DNA of 64,000 bases from a bacterium (GTDB lineage Bacteria; Armatimonadota; Fimbriimonadia; Fimbriimonadales; Fimbriimonadaceae): contig JAIXQR010000001.1 of NCBI GenBank assembly GCA_027485645.1, forward strand, positions 1 to 64,000, read 5' to 3'. Positions 26,212 to 35,527 of the stretch are shown here, one piece after another. Within the stretch, counting starts at the first letter, position 1. Each line of letters begins with the position of its first letter. The position numbers and the translations under genes were made by a program. The notes beneath the pieces are model-generated. The model was not told the origin of the DNA and did not search any database. It saw only the letters and a list, made by a program, of their open reading frames with translations.

Positions 26212-27251
26212 CGAACCGCGTCCGCAAGAATTTCAAGGACCTGTTCGGTTTGCTCCATTCCAAGGCAGGCATCCGTGATGCTTTGACCGTAAGTGAGGTT
26301 TTTCCCCGGGCCAGAGTCTTGCCGGCCTTCGACCAAGAAGCTCTCGACCATTGCGCCGAAGATGGGACTGTCGCCGCGCCGTAGCTGCCCGGCGATGTCT
26401 TTCGCGACGTCGATCTGACGCGCGTGATTCTTGCTTGAGTTTGCGTGGCTCAAGTCAACCATCAGCCGACTCGGGAGTTGTTCGCGCTCTAGGACTTGAC
26501 TGGCGTTTTGCACGTGCTCAAGCGTGTAGTTCGGCCCGGTACGACTTCCGCCGCGCAGGACGACGTGACAACTTGGATTTCCGGCGGTCTGGATGATCGC
26601 GCTCATGCCGTCTTTGGTTGCGCCCGGGAACCAATGCGGCTGCTTAGCGGCCTTGATGGCGTCGATGGCAATCTGCACGTTGCCGTCCGTCGCGTTTTTG
26701 AACCCGACCGGCATCGAGAGGCCGCTGGCCAATTCGCGGTGAGTTTGACTTTCACAGGTCCGGGCGCCGATCGCTCCCCACGCAATGAGGTCGGCAATGT
26801 GTTGCGGAATTGTGGTGTCTAAAAATTCCGTGGCCGGCGCAAGTCCCATCGCGGTGACGTCGGCGAGAAGTTTTCGCGCAACGCGCAGCCCAACGTTGAT
26901 TTGGAATGAACCGTCAATGTTCGGATCGTTGATCAGCCCTTTCCAACCGACGGTAGTTCGCGGCTTTTCGAAGTAGCACCGCATGACGACGATCAATTCT
27001 TTGGCGTACCGTTCTGCCAGGACCTTCAATTTCTCGGCGTAGTCAAGCACGGCCACCGGATCGTGAACCGAGCAGGGGCCGATGACAACGACCAAGCGCT
27101 TGTCTTCGCCGCGGAGCGATGCCTCAATTTGGCGTCGCGCGTCGTGGATGAGATTGGCAGCCTGATCTGTGAGCGGGACCTCCTCAATAAGAATTGCGGG
27201 CGGCAAAAGTGGCCGCACGGCCGTTACTCGTAGGTCACCGGTGGGTTGCAT
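26208..27251 (-). CDS. aroF: 3-deoxy-7-phosphoheptulonate synthase (DAHP synthase, AroFGH type)
   Basis: First enzyme of the shikimate pathway, joining phosphoenolpyruvate and erythrose 4-phosphate. The 347-residue product has the class I alpha (E. coli AroF/G/H) landmarks: VVIGPCSVHDP (about 55-65), MRCYFEKPRTTVGWKGLINDP, ATEFLDTTIPQ, GARTCESQTHRELASGLSMPVGFKN, and VDLSHANSSK. Length equals the E. coli enzymes, including the N-terminal region used for feedback control, so allosteric inhibition by an aromatic amino acid is likely though its identity cannot be read. TATACT lies 11 bases before the ATG. Confidence 0.95.
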   Translation of the reverse strand: MQPTGDLRVTAVRPLLPPAILIEEVPLTDQAANLIHDARRQIEASLRGEDKRLVVVIGPCSVHDPVAVLDYAEKLKVLAERYAKELIVVMRCYFEKPRTTVGWKGLINDPNIDGSFQINVGLRVARKLLADVTAMGLAPATEFLDTTIPQHIADLIAWGAIGARTCESQTHRELASGLSMPVGFKNATDGNVQIAIDAIKAAKQPHWFPGATKDGMSAIIQTAGNPSCHVVLRGGSRTGPNYTLEHVQNASQVLEREQLPSRLMVDLSHANSSKNHARQIDVAKDIAGQLRRGDSPIFGAMVESFLVEGRQDSGPGKNLTYGQSITDACLGMEQTEQVLEILADAVR

Positions 27252-27302
27252 TGGGGAAAACGAGTATACGCGCCGCAGAGATCGGGTACATTACATTTTC
27301 GT

Positions 27303-27388
27303 GCGCGGGTGGCGGAATTGGTAGACGCACTACCTTGAGGTGGTAGCGCTCACAAGGCGTGAAAGTTCGAGTCTTTTCCCGCGCACCA
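27303..27388 (+). tRNA. tRNA-Leu (anticodon GAG)
   Basis: Acceptor GCGCGGG pairs with CCCGCGC; D-arm GGCGGAATTGGTAGACGC; anticodon stem CTACC/GGTAG around loop TTGAGGT, giving anticodon GAG; long variable arm of the leucine type; T-loop TTCGAGT; encoded CCA at 27386-27388. About 140 bases without a supported gene follow before lipA. Confidence 0.96.
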
Positions 27389-27518
27389 GTTGGCCTTGCG
27401 AGGTCAACTCCCCCCGATTTGTTGCCCCGGGGTTATTGCATCTTTTTTAGACGGATCGGCGTTTGCCGTTCATCGGCATCGAGTCCCGGCTGTTCACGTC
27501 TCTTCGGCTCAATCCGCG

Positions 27519-27524
27519 TAGAAT
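27519..27524 (+). promoter_or_regulatory. -10-like TAGAAT, 6 bases before lipA
   Basis: TAGAAT ends exactly 6 bases before the lipA ATG with no Shine-Dalgarno, fitting leaderless transcription. Confidence 0.5.
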
Positions 27525-27530
27525 ATCGGT

Positions 27531-28424
27531 ATGACCCAACGATTGCCGGAGTGGTTGACCATCCGGTTGCCTCGCCCCGACACGATCAAAGAAGTCGAGG
27601 GCATGATGCGGTCGAAAAACCTGCATACCGTCTGCGAAAGCGCGCGCTGTCCAAACCTGCCTGAGTGCTGGTCGAAGAAGACGGCGACGTTTATGATCCT
27701 CGGGGAAACCTGCACCCGCGCCTGCGGATTCTGTGCCATCAAAGTCGGACGAGGAACGACCGTCGACGAAAGTGAGCCCACCAATGTCGCCGAAGTCGCG
27801 AGCAGTCTCGGACTCAAGCACGTCGTCGTGACCTCCGTCGCCCGAGATGACCTCCCCGATGAAGGCTCAATGCAGTTTGCGGAAACCATTCGCGCCCTTC
27901 ACGCCGAAAACCCGAACGTTATTGTAGAAGTCCTCACGCCGGACTTTAAGGGCAAGCGCTGGTGCATTAAGAACGTCACTGACGCGGAGCCGGAGATTTA
28001 TAACCACAACATCGAAACCATCGAGCGGTTGCACACCATCGTTCGCCCGCAGGCAAAGTACGACCGGACCTTGCGCGTCCTACAAACGGTGAAGGAACTC
28101 AACCCGAAGATCTACACCAAGTCCGGCATCATGCTCGGCCTGGGAGAAACCCGGGACGAAGTCGTACAAACCCTGAAGGACCTTCGCGCGATCGGCGTCG
28201 ATGCCGTTACGATCGGCCAGTACCTGCGCCCAACGATGAAGCACCTTCCGGTGAGCGAATTCGTACACCCCGATGAGTTTAAGGAGTACGAAGGTATTGG
28301 CGAAGAGCTCGGCTTTGCTTTTGTCGCCTCCGGTCCGTTCATTCGCAGCTCGTACAACGCCATCGAGTTCTCGAAGAAGGTCATGGCCGAGCGGTTGGAG
28401 CGAGCAGAAGCGGTCGCAAGTTAG
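27531..28424 (+). CDS. lipA: Lipoyl synthase
   Basis: Radical-SAM enzyme that inserts two sulfurs into octanoyl groups on lipoyl domains. The 297-residue product shows both iron-sulfur sites: the auxiliary cluster CESARCPNLPEC (about 37-48) and the radical-SAM CTRACGFC (about 63-70), then VVTSVARDDLPDEG, EVLTPDF, HNIETIERL and MLGLGET. Length is normal. The stop codon abuts the TTG of the tamB-like gene, so lipA may lead the envelope operon. lipB is not in the window. Confidence 0.98.
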   Translation: MTQRLPEWLTIRLPRPDTIKEVEGMMRSKNLHTVCESARCPNLPECWSKKTATFMILGETCTRACGFCAIKVGRGTTVDESEPTNVAEVASSLGLKHVVVTSVARDDLPDEGSMQFAETIRALHAENPNVIVEVLTPDFKGKRWCIKNVTDAEPEIYNHNIETIERLHTIVRPQAKYDRTLRVLQTVKELNPKIYTKSGIMLGLGETRDEVVQTLKDLRAIGVDAVTIGQYLRPTMKHLPVSEFVHPDEFKEYEGIGEELGFAFVASGPFIRSSYNAIEFSKKVMAERLERAEAVAS

Positions 28425-31400
28425 TTGATCAGGAGGAAGGGTATTCGAGTCTCGCTATCCGTCCTCCGATTCCTGATCACGTTCCTGCCCCCAGTGGTCA
28501 TCTGCTGGATGGCCTTCTTGTATCTCAAAGACGTAGCCACGTTCGTACTCGACCCTGGCGCCCCCGTCGAGATCCCGATCAACGCCGCTGGGCAAGCGCT
28601 CACACTTCGCGCTCAGCGTTTCCGTGTTGACGAACCGTCGAGAACCGTTCAACTTTGGGGCGTTTCCTTATCTGATTCCGAAGGAAAGCTCCTGCTCAGC
28701 GTTGACGCCGCATCCGCTAGAACGGCGAATGTGATGAACCTCCAAGCCAGCCCGCTTCGTGCCGAAGTCAGGAACGTCACCATCAACTTGCGGCGGCTCA
28801 AAGACGGCAAATTTGAGTTCGAAAAGTACCTTTCAAAAGAGAAGGGCGAGCCCGGAAAGTTGCCGTTTACCGTCTTCGTGGATGGCCTGCGGCTCAACTA
28901 CTACGACGAACGAACCCGCAGCAAGCTCAGTGCCATCACCCGAAAAGTTGCCGTCGAAGGCTTCGGCGATGATTGGCGCGCGCGGGGCCAGATCAGTATT
29001 CCGACCGTCGGAGAAACCGAATTCCGGGCCCAGCAGGTCGCTCAGAAAGGCACCGTAGTTAAGTCCGGCCAGTTCGCCGTCACGCTCAGTCAAGCGCTCA
29101 ATCAGGCACTGAAGCCAGAACTTCCGAAAGAGCTCAGCATCGAATCAGGGCAAGCCAATGGCCGCCTCGTAGCCTTTGTACCAACCTCCGGACCCGCGAA
29201 ATTTAAGTTCATCGGCAGCAGCTCCGCCTCAAACGTTGTTTGGGATAACTACCGGATTCAGCAAGCAAACTTTAACGGAACCGCTACCGATCAAGCGCTA
29301 GCTGGAAGATTCAGCGCCGCCGATCCAAATCTGCACAGCAACTTTAACGGCAACGTGAACCTTGGAAAAGCGGTCACCTACGCAGGCGAACTCGACGTTA
29401 CCATTGCTGACGCCTCCCGCCTCCCCAAGGAGCTCGGCGTTGCCTTGCCCAAGGGCAGCCGCGCAACGAACATTCGCGCGAACGGCTGGATTGCAGGGAC
29501 GAACGAGAAAGCCCAGTTCCAAGCTAATGCAACCGCCGGTTCGGCCACCTTCGATCGCTTCTCCGGGACGGACATCAAGTTGGACCTCACCGGAAACACC
29601 GACCAAGTTTCGGTAGTCGCGAAGGATGCGAATACCAACCTTGGGCGTGTCTCCGCCGCCATGATGATCCGGCCAACCGAGCAAAAGCTCGAAGGCTGGG
29701 TTTCCGCGCAAAAAGTCGACGCCTCTAAATTCCGGTTGAAGGAAGTTCCAAAGGGCTTAGCGTCGAACCTCAATCTCAGCGCCGTGCTCGGTGGCACGTT
29801 CAACAAGCCGACCGCTGCCGTCCGAGTGACTGGTGCCGCGAGCTATCTCGCCAAGAAGGACCTTCCCCTTGCCGTTCGCAAAGTGATGGTGGCGGGGAAC
29901 TGGGACGGTAAATCGTTTGAAATCGCCCGTGCCCTCGCAAACCAAGGCGAATCCCTCCTTACCGTCACCGGAAACGCCGCTCCAAACGGCCCGCTAAACC
30001 TCAGCTTTTCTGCCCTCTCCCTCGATCTCGGTCAGTTCTCGCGCGACGTGAAGGGTTCCCTCAGTGCCGTAGGCACGGTGAAAGGCACCACCAACCAGCC
30101 TCTAGTGCGCGGTCTAGCTGAAGCCTACGGCACCGAGTACGCGAATCTGAACGTGCCGTTTGTCAAATCGGCGTTCTCGGGCACGCGTGACCAGTGGTTC
30201 ATCACGGACCTGCAAGCGGTCCGGGGGCCAACCGAAGCCAGCGGCATGTTGCGATACTCCGTTCGAACCGGTGGAATCAGCGGCTCTGCCGCCATCGCCC
30301 GCTTACAACTCGCAGACGTCTTGGGCGAAGATGCCATCGGTCGAATCGATGCACCCATGATCACCATCGGCGGCACGGTAGAAAAGCCGACCGTCACCGC
30401 CGAAGTCATGGGCGAAAACGTCGTTGTGGCCGATGTCCGCGCGAACGACATCCGCGGACTCGTCTCACTTGCCAACTCCAAGCTCTCCGTCTTCGGCCTC
30501 AACGCTTCCGTGTTCGGTGGCAAAGTGCAGATCGACGCCGACTACGATCTGAAATCTCGCCTTGGCACGGCAACCGCATCCGCTTCCAACATCTCCCTCA
30601 AAGAAATTTCGACCGAAACGGTCGACATCCTCGATGCCAGCGGAACGTTCGCTGGCTCGGCCAAGGCAAACATCGCCGACGGCCAACTCGCCTCGGCAAA
30701 CCTCAAAGGCGCCGTGCAAGAACTCGTCTTCAACGGAACGCCCATCGGCGGGGGAGACGTTAACGCAAGCGTGCTCGACGGCGTCATCAAAGCAGACGTC
30801 GCTCTTGGCCAGCTCGATCGCTTCATCGAAGGCACCGTGGATGCTTACGACCTCGAGAGCAAGCAATTCGCCGCCAGCTTAAACGTAAACGGCTTCTTGC
30901 TCGAAGACTTCGTCCAGGCTTCAGGTCGGTACCTCAAAGACGTTCCGTACGAAACGCTCCGACAGCTGAAGGACGTCAAGGGTGCCGCGAGCTTTGCCGT
31001 GAGAGGCTACGGGACCGTCGAAAAGCCATCCATCTTCCTCGATTCGTTTGAAGCAAACCAAGTCGCCCTGGGGGCGACCGCCATCGGCGAGATCAAACTT
31101 TCGGGTGGCTGGGAAGATCGCGTTGCGACCGTAAAGACGCTCACCGTGAAAGGGCCGACCGGTCAAGTTAGCGCCCAGGGCGCTGTCGTCGAGAACGGCG
31201 CAATTTCGGTCGATGGTGAACTCACCGAAATCCAGATCAAGGAGCTGAGCCCCTATTTCCCCGCGCTTGAAGGTCGCTCTGGGAGCTTCACCATTCCGTT
31301 CGCAGTCTCCGGCACGGTGAAGGACCCAAGTGTTCAGGCGTCGCTTGAAACTCAGGGCCTTTTGGCGGACCCGGATCGGCCCGATGCCAGCCTCATCTTG

Positions 31401-32939
31401 TCGCTCGACCAAGTGAACGTCACAAACGGCAACGGCAAAGAAGGCGGAATCCAAGCCGCCGGAGTCTTCAAATATCGCGGATTCCAAGGCTCGATCGCCG
31501 CAAACGTTCCGTTCAAGTTCCCAGCCGAAGTTCCGACGGATCAGCAAATCACTGCGACGGTGAACCTGAGCCGACGTCCTCTTTCCGAAATCAGCGAGTT
31601 CAGCGCTCAAATCGACCCGACCAAGACGATTGGCTTTGTCTCGGGTGAAATCAGCGCGGCCGGAACCTTGAACGATCTGCAGTACGCCGGTGGCGTCAAT
31701 GTCCAAGCCGACAGCATCACGCTCAAAAACGTGGATAACGGCTTGAAGAATGCCAATTTTGCCGTTCGACTAGATGGCCGGGAAATCTCCACGAAGGCCG
31801 ACTTTATGGTCGCTCAAGGCGGAGACGTGAAGCTCGAACTCGTTTCGCCCATCGGCAGCCTAGAGCGAGTGGCCGACTCCTTCTCGGAGGGCGGCCTTGA
31901 GCGCATCCTGCAAAGCGCGGTCAGTGGCAAACTGGAAGCGCGAAACGTTCGGCACAAGCAAACGCTCAACGGCGGCGCGGTGGATGCCACCGTTACTGGC
32001 ACCATCAATGTCAGCGGCAATCTGGCCTCGCCTTTGCTCGCCGGAAACCTAACCGTTCGCAACGGCGACATCATCGTCCCAGCTATCGAGGCCCAGGCGG
32101 CAAACTCCTCCCAGCCATTAGTCAATCCAAGATTCTCGATTGACATCTCACTCGCCGAGTTCTCCCGGCTTCGCGCCGCAACCGCAGATTTGTATCTGTA
32201 CGGCGATGCAAACCTCAACGGATCGCTTGTTAGCCCAAGATTTACGAGCGAGATCTTTGTCGAACGCGGCTCGTTCCAACTGCCCGGAGCAAAGATCCGG
32301 CTCGACCAAGGCGGGACGGTAGCGATCGAGTACGACGGCAATGCACGAAACCCCGTCACGACGATGCAAGTCGAGCTCGAAGGCCGGACCGCGGTCACGA
32401 CCGCCGTAGTAACCCAGAACCCAGAACGGTACGACGTCACCATCGCGGTGACCGGAGACTTGCTGAAAGAAGGCGGGCTGAACTTTGCTGCCTCCTCCGA
32501 TCCGGCCGGTCTGAGCCAGAACCAAATCATCGCCTTGCTCGGCCGAACCGACGTCATTGAGAGCCTTGGCAACACCGGCGAGCGCGACCTGGCGGAAGAG
32601 CGATTGCGCTCCGCGCTTGTGGGAATTGCCGTCCCGTTGGTCTTCGAGCAAATCACCAGTCCACTCGCCCGAAGCCTCGGTCTGGACTACCTCAGCCTGG
32701 ATTACAACAACTTCGAAAAGGGGACCATTCTGTTCGCGAAGAATCTTGGGAGAGACTTCATTTTTCAGGGCCGAAGGCAAATTGGAGAGCCCTTGCCCGG
32801 CTTCCCCGTTAGGTACGAATTTAGGCTGGATTACCGCCCAAGAAAGCTGAAAGGCTGGCTCTCACGAATCTCCTTCTTCGTTGGACAAGATGAAATTCGA
32901 CCGTTCAAAGTTGGTCTGAACTATTCGGTCAGATTCTGA
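28425..32939 (+). CDS. tamB: TamB-like translocation/assembly module protein
   Basis: A 1504-residue AsmA/TamB-type bridge protein: one N-terminal membrane helix (about 12-32), a very long beta-taco of repeating strands (for example many GxLxxxxVxGTxxxPxVxA units), and the C-terminal DUF490 domain with GLNFAASSDPAGLSQNQIIALLG and a strand-rich end (KVGLNYSVRF). TamB proteins carry phospholipids or outer-membrane proteins across the periplasm together with BamA-family partners, and bamA is next. Start is uncertain. TTG at 28425 directly follows the lipA stop but has no ribosome site, while AGGAGG at 28431 sits 6 bases before an in-frame ATT at 28443; both keep the helix. Confidence 0.9.
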   Translation: MIRRKGIRVSLSVLRFLITFLPPVVICWMAFLYLKDVATFVLDPGAPVEIPINAAGQALTLRAQRFRVDEPSRTVQLWGVSLSDSEGKLLLSVDAASARTANVMNLQASPLRAEVRNVTINLRRLKDGKFEFEKYLSKEKGEPGKLPFTVFVDGLRLNYYDERTRSKLSAITRKVAVEGFGDDWRARGQISIPTVGETEFRAQQVAQKGTVVKSGQFAVTLSQALNQALKPELPKELSIESGQANGRLVAFVPTSGPAKFKFIGSSSASNVVWDNYRIQQANFNGTATDQALAGRFSAADPNLHSNFNGNVNLGKAVTYAGELDVTIADASRLPKELGVALPKGSRATNIRANGWIAGTNEKAQFQANATAGSATFDRFSGTDIKLDLTGNTDQVSVVAKDANTNLGRVSAAMMIRPTEQKLEGWVSAQKVDASKFRLKEVPKGLASNLNLSAVLGGTFNKPTAAVRVTGAASYLAKKDLPLAVRKVMVAGNWDGKSFEIARALANQGESLLTVTGNAAPNGPLNLSFSALSLDLGQFSRDVKGSLSAVGTVKGTTNQPLVRGLAEAYGTEYANLNVPFVKSAFSGTRDQWFITDLQAVRGPTEASGMLRYSVRTGGISGSAAIARLQLADVLGEDAIGRIDAPMITIGGTVEKPTVTAEVMGENVVVADVRANDIRGLVSLANSKLSVFGLNASVFGGKVQIDADYDLKSRLGTATASASNISLKEISTETVDILDASGTFAGSAKANIADGQLASANLKGAVQELVFNGTPIGGGDVNASVLDGVIKADVALGQLDRFIEGTVDAYDLESKQFAASLNVNGFLLEDFVQASGRYLKDVPYETLRQLKDVKGAASFAVRGYGTVEKPSIFLDSFEANQVALGATAIGEIKLSGGWEDRVATVKTLTVKGPTGQVSAQGAVVENGAISVDGELTEIQIKELSPYFPALEGRSGSFTIPFAVSGTVKDPSVQASLETQGLLADPDRPDASLILSLDQVNVTNGNGKEGGIQAAGVFKYRGFQGSIAANVPFKFPAEVPTDQQITATVNLSRRPLSEISEFSAQIDPTKTIGFVSGEISAAGTLNDLQYAGGVNVQADSITLKNVDNGLKNANFAVRLDGREISTKADFMVAQGGDVKLELVSPIGSLERVADSFSEGGLERILQSAVSGKLEARNVRHKQTLNGGAVDATVTGTINVSGNLASPLLAGNLTVRNGDIIVPAIEAQAANSSQPLVNPRFSIDISLAEFSRLRAATADLYLYGDANLNGSLVSPRFTSEIFVERGSFQLPGAKIRLDQGGTVAIEYDGNARNPVTTMQVELEGRTAVTTAVVTQNPERYDVTIAVTGDLLKEGGLNFAASSDPAGLSQNQIIALLGRTDVIESLGNTGERDLAEERLRSALVGIAVPLVFEQITSPLARSLGLDYLSLDYNNFEKGTILFAKNLGRDFIFQGRRQIGEPLPGFPVRYEFRLDYRPRKLKGWLSRISFFVGQDEIRPFKVGLNYSVRF
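28431..28436 (+). promoter_or_regulatory. Shine-Dalgarno AGGAGG pointing to an ATT codon in tamB
   Basis: Full AGGAGG, 6-base spacer AAGGGT, then ATT at 28443-28445 in the tamB frame. The annotated TTG lies upstream of the site, so the site cannot serve it. Confidence 0.45.
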
Positions 32940-33067
32940 GGCCCCTAGGCCCTACCGTAACGAAGGGTAACTGAGCACGTTTGCTTCAATCGGTCGGGTC
33001 AAGCAAAGCATCACGGGTAAAGTCTGCATTCACCTTTGCATTGTTTGAAGGACCAGTTGGAGGAGCA

Positions 33068-34855
33068 TTGACCAAAAATCTAGCGGCATTTGCCTTGTTA
33101 TTTCTCACTTCCGCCGCGGCGATTGCCCAGGAAGCGACGAACATCAAGGAAGTTATCATTCGCGGCAACAAGCGCGTAACCGTTGAAACGATCAGCGGAA
33201 TTATTCGGACAAAGGTAGGCCAGCCGTACATCCAAGAGAACTTGGATCGCGATAAGAAAGCCCTTGAAGACCTTGGCTTTTTCTCTGCGGTTAGCGTGCG
33301 AGCCACCCCGCTCGAGAGCGGCCAGTACTCCGTCACCGTTGATCTCGTCGAATTCCCAGAGATCAAGGAAATCCGCGTTACCGGTAACACCGTTGTCACA
33401 ACCGAACAGATTCTTGCCGTTGTCAGCCTCAAGCCCGGTGACGTTTTCAATGCAAACGCCCTGGCACCGAGCATCCGCGCCATCGAAAAGCTCTACGCGG
33501 ACAAATCCTATTTCGCTCAGGTCCTCGATTTCACTCCTCTCGAAGGCAGCACCGGCACGATCAACCTCGCCATCAGCGAAATTAAAGTCGGCACTGTCTC
33601 GGTTCAAGGAAATGTCCGAACCAAAGACTGGGTCTTCAAGCGACTGATCAAGACCCGTTCTGGAAACGCCTTTAACGGCGAACGATGGGGCAAAGACCTC
33701 CGTCGAATCGCTGGATCCGGTTGGTTTGAACCCGGCACGATACGAAGCATCGAAGACCCCGATCGAGAAGTTGGAAAAGTCGACTTGACGGTTGAAGTCA
33801 AGGAAGGTCGAACCGGCCGATTCGACGTTGGTCTTCAGCTCGACCCGCAGAACTCCCTCGCTGGCGTTGTCCGACTTTCGGAAAACAACCTTGGCGGAAC
33901 GGGCCAGGGCGTCACGTTGGATTACCTCCAGACCACCCAAGGTGGCGGTGCCAGCGTTGGACTCGAGTACATCAACCCGTTTTATGACGACAAAGACACC
34001 ACCGTTTCGGTCTCGGTGTACAGCCGCGTCATTTACCGATTCAACAACTTCTTTAACAGCAACACGCCAACGACCGACAACTCGGTGTTCGAGCGCCGCG
34101 CTGGTGGCACCCTTGCTTTGGCCAGACCGATTAAGGAAGACCTCACCTTCGGTATCAGCGCACGGTACGAGTCGACCAAAACCTTCAACGGCTCCACGGC
34201 TACCGGAACTGACTTCATTCAGCAAGACGGAACCGTCGGCACCATCGCGTTTGCGTTGACCTCCGATAAGCGAGACTTGGTCGTCGACCCATCCCGAGGC
34301 GACTTCCTCCGGTTGGAGTTCGAGCCTGGTCTCACCAAGATCGACCGCATCGGCGGCGCGATTACGGATACCAGCCTGCTCGGCAACAGCTCCTTCACGA
34401 AGTCTGCCATCGAGTACCGACGCTACTTCACAAATCAGCCGGCGCGTGGCCGAAACGATCCAGATGCGCCACGTCGAGTCCTTGCCTTCCGGGCCCGGTA
34501 CGGCACCATTTCGGGAACCGTGCCGTTCTTCGAACAGTACTTTGCCGGTGGAGCAAACTCGATTCGAGGCTACGACGAAGACCGATTCTGGGGCCGACAG
34601 CAGTTGGTTACCAACCTTGAGTACCGGTATCCCGTTCAGCGATCGTTCAACGTCATCGGATTTGCCGACTACGGCGGAGCATGGGGTGGCTATGGTGCCA
34701 TCAACAACTTCAGCCAGTCGAACAAGTTCAAAATGCATCTCGGTTACGGTTTGGGCCTCGCGTTCCGAACTCCACTTGGACCTATTCGAATCGACTTTGG
34801 CTTCAACGAGGATGGTCAAAGCCGTACTCACTTCTTGATCGGAACGTCCTTCTAA
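33068..34855 (+). CDS. bamA: Outer membrane protein assembly factor BamA
   Basis: Omp85 protein that folds beta-barrels into the outer membrane. From TTG 33068 (595 residues): signal peptide ending AAAIAQ, then three POTRA-like units starting IKEVIIRGNKRV, IKEIRVTGNTVV and VGTVSVQGNVRT, then the barrel with the lid-loop motif GGANSIRGYDED and a C-terminal Phe (IGTSF). E. coli BamA has five POTRAs, so this one is shorter, as in several early-branching phyla. The TTG is chosen because GGAGGAG (33059-33065) precedes it and it gives a clean signal peptide. The 128-base gap after tamB shows nothing else. Confidence 0.94.
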   Translation: MTKNLAAFALLFLTSAAAIAQEATNIKEVIIRGNKRVTVETISGIIRTKVGQPYIQENLDRDKKALEDLGFFSAVSVRATPLESGQYSVTVDLVEFPEIKEIRVTGNTVVTTEQILAVVSLKPGDVFNANALAPSIRAIEKLYADKSYFAQVLDFTPLEGSTGTINLAISEIKVGTVSVQGNVRTKDWVFKRLIKTRSGNAFNGERWGKDLRRIAGSGWFEPGTIRSIEDPDREVGKVDLTVEVKEGRTGRFDVGLQLDPQNSLAGVVRLSENNLGGTGQGVTLDYLQTTQGGGASVGLEYINPFYDDKDTTVSVSVYSRVIYRFNNFFNSNTPTTDNSVFERRAGGTLALARPIKEDLTFGISARYESTKTFNGSTATGTDFIQQDGTVGTIAFALTSDKRDLVVDPSRGDFLRLEFEPGLTKIDRIGGAITDTSLLGNSSFTKSAIEYRRYFTNQPARGRNDPDAPRRVLAFRARYGTISGTVPFFEQYFAGGANSIRGYDEDRFWGRQQLVTNLEYRYPVQRSFNVIGFADYGGAWGGYGAINNFSQSNKFKMHLGYGLGLAFRTPLGPIRIDFGFNEDGQSRTHFLIGTSF

Positions 34856-34879
34856 CCAAGGGCCTCATTTAGGAAAAAC

Positions 34880-35518
34880 ATGAACAAAGAAAATTTAGGC
34901 TGGGCGGTTTCGGGCGCTCTCGCAATGTCCCTCATCTTCGTCGTGAGCACGGGCTTTCAAGAGAAGGCCCTTAAGCTCGGCACCGTCAATGTCGCCAAAG
35001 TTTTTGATGACAGCGATATTCGGCAGAAGCTTGATGTCGAAATTCGAGAGTTCGGAACGGCTCGCGAAAACACCTTTAACTTCCTCGCAACCTATCCAAT
35101 GTTGGCCACCGCGGATCTCAAGAAGTTCCGAGAGCTCAGCCTAAAGGTGCCGCAGACCGACGCCGATAAGGCCGAGTTGGAGCGACTGCGAAAGGCCGGC
35201 GTCACTGCCGATCAGAAGTACCGAGAACTTCAGACCAAGCCCAATGCGACCGACGCGGAAAAGACGCAGCTTGCGACTTATCAGCGAAATGTTCAGGAAA
35301 ACGAGCGATACCTTGGCCTAACCCAGCAGGAGTTCAGCCGAGAGATCACCGATCGGCAGAGCAAGATGCGCGCCGATACGCTTCTCAAGGTTAAGGCCGC
35401 GATTAGCGAAATCTCTCAGAAGCAGGGTTACAGCATCGTCTTCTCCGACGAAACGGCCCCGTATGCGGCAAATGACTTGACGCCAGAAGCGCTCAAGGCC
35501 ATCAACGCCAAGAAGTAA
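34880..35518 (+). CDS. OmpH/Skp-family periplasmic chaperone, copy 1
   Basis: A 212-residue protein with a signal/anchor (about 8-27) followed by LKLGTVNVAKVFDDSD, the short strand that opens Skp/OmpH proteins, then a long coiled coil (about 50-175) and the closing strand KQGYSIVFSDE. Skp trimers hold unfolded outer-membrane proteins. It lies 24 bases after bamA, the standard place for skp. AGGA before the ATG is a weak ribosome site. It is a paralogue of the next gene; the two share the end pattern PYAANDLTPEALKAINAKK/PFGANDLTDAALKAMDAKK. Confidence 0.88.
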   Translation: MNKENLGWAVSGALAMSLIFVVSTGFQEKALKLGTVNVAKVFDDSDIRQKLDVEIREFGTARENTFNFLATYPMLATADLKKFRELSLKVPQTDADKAELERLRKAGVTADQKYRELQTKPNATDAEKTQLATYQRNVQENERYLGLTQQEFSREITDRQSKMRADTLLKVKAAISEISQKQGYSIVFSDETAPYAANDLTPEALKAINAKK

Positions 35519-35527
35519 TCAACCGTA

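Noticed and set aside
28425-32939. Frameshift or gene fusion in the 1504-codon frame
   Set aside because: Length, single N-terminal helix, repetitive beta region and C-terminal DUF490 domain are normal for TamB.
33098-34831. 577-codon minus-strand frame
   Set aside because: Antisense to bamA with no recognisable domain; a shadow of a GC-rich gene.
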